From contig NC_087070.1 of the NCBI RefSeq assembly GCF_963678635.1, forward strand, positions 49,333,467 to 49,397,466: a stretch of DNA of 64,000 bases, in the 5' to 3' direction. Source of the stretch: Symsagittifera roscoffensis (Eukaryota; Xenacoelomorpha; Acoela; Convolutidae). This document shows positions 31,001 to 40,000 of this stretch, piece after piece. Both the position numbers and the translations under genes were made by a program. Each line of letters begins with the position of its first letter. Position 1 is the stretch's first letter. The notes beneath the pieces are model-generated. The model had not been told where the DNA came from. It worked only from the letters and a program-made list of their open reading frames with translations, and searched no databases.

Positions 31001-34000
31001 TTTCTCAGCACCATGTAACAAGGCATTATGGGTGCTTTCATAACCAGGCTTAGTGCATTTGCGGGCTTTATGGCATTTTCGGAACATGTGGTCAGGTTGA
31101 AAGCAAGCAAAACACAACCTATTTTGTGCGGAGAATTGAGCTCGTTGAGTTGGGGTCTTTTCCTTAAACACAGAACAACTCCAGAGTGGGTGTTTACCAT
31201 TGCACTGGAGGCACGGAGCATAAATTGGTTTTTCAACTTTTAAAGCAGCGGCAAAAACTTTTGTAGGTGGTTTATGGAAACCAGTCTTTGGAGTCTCCTC
31301 AGGTCGTGACTTATTCTGACTCACACGCATAAGTTCATGTGCCTCAGCCTTGTCGCGGAGCCAATCATTAAAGTCTAAAACGGTTGGCTGTCTCCAACAT
31401 TTCTTTACAGAGTGGAGAGACCATGATTCTTTCATATTTGGAGGCAATTTTGAAATAACTTGATTCAAAACGGATGTACTCTTCAAGTCATACTCATATC
31501 CTAACGATTTTAAAACTGCGACAAGACTGGATATACAGGAAGCGAAACTGATAATGCTTTCTGAATTGTGCATTTTGAGAGGTGGAAAATTCGAAAGTTT
31601 TTCAAGATGAGCTGCCACAATTGTCTGTGGTTGTCCAATTTTCCTCTCTAGAGTTTTCAAAGCGTCCTTGTAGAATACTCCACTGTAAGCGAATTCGGCA
31701 ATTGCATTCTTCGCTTTGCCTGAAACGAGAGTTTTGAGATATGTCAGTTTGACATCATCACTTAAAACTTTTGCATCGATTGCACTTTTGAACTGACCAA
31801 ACCATTCAGGCCACTGCAACGGATTCCCGTCGAAAGAAGACAATTTCCATTCAGGCAAGGGACTTTTCTGGCTCAGTGTCAAGATTTCAGCTAGATCTTG
31901 ATTTGTGATTGGTTTACTGCCCGAGGACGTAAATGGGCCATATTGTTTGTTCTCATTTGTATAAGGCGTTATCAGCGGTTTTGAATAGATTGCGGCGTCT
32001 AAAGTTTTAGGATCACTGACATAAAAAGTTGTTCCTCCGCTAGAGAACGGTTGAACATTCGATGGCTGTGTGACATAATATGAGTTAGGGGAGAAGGTGA
32101 CTGTTGGAGGATTGAGAGGACCAACGTTAGTTGGTGAAAGCGGTTGGTACACAAAATTTGCGGAATTACTTGGGAAAAAGGTTTGTTGAGCAATGGGCAT
32201 TGAGCTCTTCGGGATATTAGAATGATGAAAACTACTCTGCATCAAAGGGTTGTAGTTGTATAGGTTGGTCAAAGGTAGCTGTTCCTGTGACTCATACGTA
32301 CTGTTTAACTTTGGATTTGGCAAGCGGACACTTGTATTTGATGTATGAGGGACGTTAACACTCTGTGAGTTTATACACGTGGTTTCGACATACTCAGCAA
32401 ATGGATGTGAGTTATTAATCATCGTCAGATTTTGACTGATTATTTCGAAACCACGTGTATAAACTCACAAAGGCACCAAAATATTCTGGCCTTTTTTATA
32501 ACTTATAAAAACAGGAAACAGAATCGGTTTAATTCAAGAGAATCAATAAACGGCGAATTTTAGTAATTTTTATTGCACGGAATTAGCAACAACATTACAC
32601 GTATCAAGTTAAAAAGTGGGCTTGTTCATGCCCTGATTTGTGTGATTTATGTGTTTTTTCACAATGAGTTCATACTTAATTCACGCAGTTTAATTAACAG
32701 AAACTCAATTGCAAACAAATTTTGAACCGATTAAAATATTAGCATTTTATGTTCTGTCAGGTTCGGCTCAAATAGGATTCTCAAATGAAACGACTTAGGT
32801 GAGAATCGAACCCACGCCGAACTCCCCGGAACGCACTATGTATACGCTGAGCTATATAGCTGATATTGATAAGCAACTATACTGGCTTTATACTATACTT
32901 TCATACTTTAATGCTATGTAGCATTAACACGCGATATACTTTGCGCTATTAACGCGTGAGTGGAGATTTAATACGTCTTAGGAATAGGGCTCTTTCCTTC
33001 CAGTTTCCCACCTCCTTCGTTAAATTTCAAAATAAAGTTGTTCAAAAATTGTTCACACAGCATTTTGCATGTAAGAAATGTTGTGAAAATTTGGGCTTTT
33101 TTTCGTTCAACCCCCCCCCCCCAGACCTCCCCCCCACCTCACTGAAATATGAATTTTATGGTCTAACGAGTGTTTTTACAAGGTTAATTATGATGACCAA
33201 ATATGTTTGTCATGGCCTAACTAGTCTGCAAATCAATTTTCATGACAATCGGACAAAGTGAACATTTACTTCAAATATAAAAATTTGCAAGTGGGGGGGG
33301 GGGGGGAAGGAAAAAGAGCCAAAATTTGTTCACCTGGTCACGCCGACACGTTTTAATGCAGTTTATAACATGAAAAGCCATTTTAAATAAGTATTCGTAT
33401 ATTAAAGTTCCAGAAAAATCAAAGGGGGGGGGGAACTGGAAAAGAGCCAGAAATTGCTCAAATTGGTTAGATGAACCTTATATGACCGCACCGGAGTTTC
33501 ATGGATAATAATCGATTAAAATGGAAAATTATTTTCTAAAATTTTGTCATTATAGCCCATTTTTGTGGCAAATTTAGACCACGAAATCGATTGTATTGTC
33601 ATTATAGTCGATTGTTTTCGTAAAAACACAATCCATTAAAATCCATTATAATGGAATATAATCAATAAGAAATCCATTATGTTGGATTATAATCCATTTA
33701 AAATCCATTATAATTTGCTTACCAGTTTGCTTACCATTTTGAACGGGGACGGGGGAGGGATTCGACTCAGTTGTTCAGGTTACGCTACACCAACCCCCCC
33801 CCCCCCCCCCCCGACCCGACGTTCAGTAAACGGGGGGGGGGGTTAAATTAAAAATAGTGAGGGCAAATTGATGAGGGTTAATTTTTTTTGGAAGGGGGGT
33901 TTAAATCAGAAACTCCTCTCCCCAAATCTAGCAATAAATACTTCCCCATAAAGGGGACGAATAGAGGTTGTGGTGAATTGGCAGGGAGGTGGGAGGGGGG

Positions 34001-37000
34001 AGTAAACGGGGGGTGTATGCAGGGAGGATAATGGTAGTGGTAACAGGGGAGGGGGTAAACAGCGGAGGGGGTAAACAGGGGGAGGGGGAGGGGATAAACA
34101 GGAAGGGAGTAAACGGAGTATATAAGACAAAAACTATTATAAAAAAAATGAAAAGTGATATGTAACTTTTTATGAAACCTAATGCGTAGCAACTGCACTA
34201 AACAGGTAATTTTCATGACTAACCTTTTGAAAAAATCCATTATATTTGATTACAACCGACCATAAGGGATTATATTGGCATAAAATTATAAGAAAATGTT
34301 TTGTATAAATTTTAATGGATTATAATCGATTGTAATGAATTAAATTGATATAAAAATTAATGGATTATAATCCATTTTTTATGGATTATATCCAATTATT
34401 TTTGTAATTTCATAGACACTGACTATAAAACGACAATATAATCAATAACTATCAATGGAACTCAAGTGCGGGCGCCTTATTGTTCCGACTTTCGTAACGA
34501 AAGTAACGGAATATTTGTGCTCGGGGTGGGTTTTTTCAGCCAATTTTCGACTTTTTAATTAGCCATTTTTGAAGGAATTTTATAATATCATTCGAAAGCT
34601 ATTCTTTTGTTGTCCTGAGCTTAAATTTGAAAAAAAAAATATTTCACTTGTGATCATTTTTCCTAAAATTATGGGGGTTTAAAGATTGCTATTTTGGCCA
34701 ATTTGGGACAATTACCGCACGATATTATAACGCGTAAGCGAGACTTAATCCATCTGAGAAATGTTTCCAAATTGGTTCAAGGAAGCTTATATGCCATAAT
34801 TGAATTGTTAATTGGAGCAAAATCTATCACTTTGTACTTAATATGACGTGTGGGGGGATGTTTTTACAAAAAATCTCATTTTTTTTCCAATTATATTTTA
34901 TTAAATTTAAGTTTTTCATCTTATTACTGCTCCATAGACCTTAAAAGGCAGTCGGAACGTTCCGTGCTTCGCCCTGATACGAGCAGTCTTGTATGATTTG
35001 TTGCTAGGAGCGAAATCTATCTTTTTTCTACTTAATATGGCGTAAATAATTTTTTCTTGTTATTGCTGCTCCATATACCAAGAAAGGAAGTCGGAACATT
35101 CAAGGCTTCGCCCTGATAGGAGCTGTCTGGTTTAAATTTCATTAAAAATTAGCCTTATTATGGATTGAAAATTTTGTTAATAAATATTTTGGAGAGGAGC
35201 AATTGAATCCCTGCTGAATGTAAATATCAAAAAGTCTGATAACGGCAGTATTAAAACCAATTTTTCTCAGTGCAAAAATTGAGAGATAAGTTTCTTGAAA
35301 CAGCTCTTAAGAGTTCAAATCACACCCGAAAAATTTTAATTGTAATTTATGGCTTGACCCTATTTAACGCTTTTAGTGGAACTTGAATTTGCGTTAAAAA
35401 GACACTGATCAAATTCCTACCCAAACTACCTATTCATGGGAGTCCACCCTTGAAGCCATCCCTGGGTCAAGGGCTAACCAGGAGAAAACTATGTCCAAAG
35501 TCTTGCAGGGATTGTCCTGGACTTCTTTGGGCAATCTAGGCGTTCAGGGTTGGTTTTCAATGAGTTTTGCTAAGAACCAGGATAATCGGCAGGTATCTCG
35601 CAGAAAAACTGGCTCAAAATTATGACAACAAACCCTAATTTTTTTTATGTGGCTAGCATAGCAAGCTTGTACTTCAAAAAACGGTTTGGAAAATTTGAAA
35701 GCCGATTGATATAAAAAAATACGACTTTTACTTATTTTATGTAGAAGTTTTAGTCAAGACTGCGTTATACACGAAAAAAAAACGTTGCATGTAATATATA
35801 ATTTTGAAATTTATAAAACTGATTTGGCGGCGAATAAAGTTTTTTTTTAAAACAGTTTTGAAAAAACGGTTAATTTCCTGGACGGGTACCAATCAGGTGG
35901 CCAAGCCTGGTTTTCATGGACTTCCTTGGATGGCTCCTGCCAGAAAATTAGGTCCGTGGGCTCTTTAAGTTCCTGACTAGGTAACTTGAGTCCACCTTTT
36001 TGGTGTGGTCTAATGAAACAGTATGTATCTCAAATCAAATTCTTCTACTGTTGCTATTGTTAAAAATAACGAGTTTATAAATCGGTTTGTTTTAATTTTT
36101 TTTCAACGATACGCATGGTATCAAATAATCCGGCTGAGAAACTATTTTGATATGAATTGAGGGAAAATTATTGATTTTAACGAATGTCAATGGACGCAAT
36201 CTTATTCAGAAATGCGAGAAAAATTCTGTTACCACAACATGTTTGTTTTGATTTTAGAACAAATGCCGAACAGCTACGCTTGGACGGTTTTTTTATTCAG
36301 TCAAATTATGTACCTTTTGAAGATATCGAATCCCTTAGTTCAGTTGTGAAAAGTGTTTTTTTAACATGTGTCGTTTTTTGTTAAATTTTGGGGTTTGAAT
36401 CTTGGTAATTTGGAAAATTATGCGCGCCAGGGGCAGATCTAGGATTTTCTCAAGGAGGAAGCGGATTTTCTCAAGGAGGAAGCGGGTCGACCAAATTGAT
36501 TTTCTAAGCTCTCCCAAAGCACTGCAAAGACCCGGTTTTGGCCGAAATTTCTAGGTTCCGTCACCAAAAATGGATATCTCAAAATAGTACAAAGGGGGGA
36601 CCCTTTAGGGCGGCAGGGGGTCGAATCCCTGAGGGGAGCGTGCGCCAAAATTTAATTATGTTTTTGTGTATAATCAAGTTTGAGTTGTCTATGGACAGTC
36701 TGGGCTCTTTTTCCTTTTCCCCCCACCTCACATAAGAGTCAATTTTATGGTGTAACGAGGAGTTTTACAAGGTTAATTATGATGACCAAAAATGTTTGTC
36801 ATGGCCTAATTTGTTCGCATGCCAATTTTTGTAACATTCGGATAAAGTGAACAAAACTTCACTAGTAAAATTTTGCAGGTGGGGGCGAAAAGGAAAAAGA
36901 GCCACAGTCTGAAATCAGTTGTTCTGAAATTAGTTTACACACACACATAAACACACACACACACTCACACGCAATCACACGCACACGCACACTTCATACA

Positions 37001-40000
37001 CACAAATATAAGAATCTTCTCCGTTAAAATTTAAGAACAAAACTTAAGTTTTTTATGGTACATATTTTTTTTCAAACCTACTTTGAAAAATTAAATGCAA
37101 AAATTTGCACGATTCAGTTGTATTTTTAATTTATAAAATGCTTTTTTGCCAATTTTTGCTTGTGTCTTTGAAGCGATGATTCAACTCGTTGTTTAAATTT
37201 TGGTAAAATTTGAAAAAACTTATGCTTTCTATCGGCGTAACACGATGGCAGTTAAAAAAATTTTCAAAAAAAGGACAAACAATCAGAAACTAATAACTGC
37301 CACTGTGAATAAAATTGTAAAATAAAATCTAGCTTAAAGTGAAAAGAAGTTTGGATCTGTTTAGACCTTATAGTGGCCTGCTTGAACTTATCTAAACCTG
37401 AAAATAATCGGATCAATTCCTTTTTTTCTATGATTAAACGTCTAACTATTTTTCCGATCGGCTGCATTTTGATTCGGGTAATATACCAGAAGAAAACTGA
37501 CTTTCTTCTTGTCTGGCATCCAGAAGATCAAAAACTTTACGGCTCTCAGATCTGGCAATGAAAAACTCCTGAAGGATTTAATGATTTGTCTCCTATTTTT
37601 GTGTTTAAAAGATCAGATTTTGTTCAGATTGTTTTATTAATCTCCAAATTTTGAGATATTGTGTTATGCATTTCCATTACTTTTTCATGTTTCCCTCGCT
37701 TGTAAAAAATGATTGCAATTAGCCTTGTGACATTAATTACATTTATAATATCGACTAAATTTCGGATGATTGGTTAAAAATAATGGAGGATTGATTGAAC
37801 ATAAACTTCATCAGCAAATTTTAATGGCTGTAGTAATGAATTTTGTTCAATTGAAATTTTTTTTCGAAATTGCATATTTTTATGATCAATGTGCTGATGA
37901 AAGTTTATTTTGCTATCAAGATGAAAACAAAGATATTGAAAACGTACTACTTTTTCTATTTCAATTTCATTGAGAGAAATTTGACGTTTCTTGAGGTTTG
38001 AGAGAAATTTGAAGTTTTCTTTTTCCTTTTTTGAGTCTTCAGGAGGCTCATCGTCTTAGGTTTTATGATATTATTTTTGAATTTGTTCTTGTTAACCAAT
38101 TTTTTACTTCCAGTAAAAGCGATTGATGTCTGAGAGCAAATAAGTTTTTTGATTGTGGATTTTAGAACAGTGTCATCTGCAATAAAAAAAATCCCGAAGT
38201 CTAACGTGAAAGTCTTAGAAACATTTATGCATAGAGAGAAAGAAACTGGGCCATGAATAGATCCCTAAGATGCCCCAATAACAGTAATTTGAGTTTGATT
38301 TTGTAAAATTTGTCTCGGTGTACTGATAACGAGTGAGTGCCAGGGTAGGCTTGCCAAAAATTCAAGACAGGCCCTCAAAATTCCCACACTAGTTTTTTCA
38401 ACCATATCAGGAACGTTTATGGTGTTTACTTAAGTCTTTTGATCATTTAGCGTTTTGTTCGATAACAGCGTTGGAACATCTTCTAACAGTGTAATGACGG
38501 CGTCTGCATTTCTTCTTTGGATCTGCAACCAAACTGAGTGTGCCCGATTATTTCAAACTTGTCTGCTTTTGATTAAGCTTGTCTAAATGTTTAAACAGAC
38601 TGTTAAAATTGAAATGATTTATTGTTTGAGGTAGCATCAATTAAAATTTGAAAAGTTAGCACAATTATTACCATTTCCAAACCGTATGTGTAGGTTCCTG
38701 ATTTATAATGACGATGTTATTGCAATATCCTTTAAATTTTTTTCTGGAATAGTGTTGCTAACGTGGCGGTGCTGTTTTTTTTTTCAATTTTTTGATGAGA
38801 TCAACGATACAATTTATTTCGATTTCTGTCAAAATGGATGATTGCTGCTGACGGATTACAATCTTTTCTGTCCAAATTGTTTTGTTGTACAATTCAGCCC
38901 CGATAAATGCAAAGTAATCACTATAACTTTGAATTTCTCTCACAAAAAAAAAAGAAATTTTTCACTTTAATTCTCATTTTTAAAAAAAATTTCAGAGAAA
39001 TTATTCTTGTTCGACAATAGGGCTCTTCTTACACTTTTTTTATGGCTATTTTCCTCAAAACTGTATCTGTTCTAGGCTTTCATTGCTTCAACATGTAAAA
39101 AAATGTTGTCAAAATGCAGATGTTTTCCGGTTTGTTACTTCTCAGTTTTAAAACAAATGTCAGAAAAATTATTCTTGTTCGACAATACGGCTCTTCTTAC
39201 ACTTTATTTTTTTTGAATGGCTATTTTATTCGGAACTGTATCTGCTCTAGGCTTTCATTGATTCAACATTTAAAAACTTTTGTCAAAACGCAGATGTTTT
39301 CCGGTTTGTTTTGGTATTGTTGAGAAAAAAATATATAATAACTGCCTTCAGATGGACCAGATTTTGATGTTCCAAAATTATGTCTGGTCAGGTATTGAAG
39401 TTTTTCAGTAGACGCAGGTATTTTTTATGATAATTTCAAAAAATAGGAAAGAGCCTCAATTCGCACTGGAGTTCTAAGGGTAAAACAGTATTAAAAACGA
39501 GTTTTGTTGTCAGTTCCTATAGAAGTGAAAATAATTGTTATTTTCAATCAAAAATGGATTTTATTGCTATCATTTTTTCTAGCAAATCGATTATAATAAA
39601 TTGTTTTTGACTTTGCTAGATAAAGACAGGGAAACTCTATTTTAATTGACTTTTCCACTTTTTTGAGACGCTCATGAAGTGTTTTTTACGTTCAAAGCTA
39701 AAGTTTGCTGCCTTATGTTTAATTTTTTTCTGCACAACTTTCATTTTTGTTACTTTTTATATTACTCTATTTCTTAATTTTGTTCGTTTTAAATTTTAGG
39801 GCGGGAGGCTGGATAAAGTTGAAAATGGAATACTTTGCAAGGAAATGCGTGCCGAAAAATGCTGAGGCCAAAATTTTTGGGAAAATAGGGAAAAAATTGA
39901 AAACGGCCAAATAGCATTTCTGTCCGTCTGTTCTTTCAGAAAAAAGTTACTGAAAGAAATGGCAGGTGGACCACGTGGATGGAGGGGGGAGTTGCTGATT

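Larger units (their letters stand above)
26502..32929 (-). mobile_element. BEL/Pao LTR element, young and nearly whole (fossil)
   Basis: LTRs 26502-26951 and 32482-32929 differ, as far as I can see, only by the length of a T run, so insertion was very recent. Flanking CGCGA is a 5-bp target-site duplication (CGCGAT if counted as six). The element reads on the minus strand: gag with Cys/His knuckles, aspartic protease, RT (YMDD), RNase H, integrase. It looks nearly whole, with one or two breaks at most. It lies in an intron of the GM2A-like gene, in antisense orientation, within a copy of repeat R3. Confidence 0.93.

Noticed and set aside
33878-34240. Pro/Leu-rich minus-strand ORF
   Set aside because: Its PLPPP composition reflects the G-rich minisatellite; there is no signal peptide or homologue-like motif.
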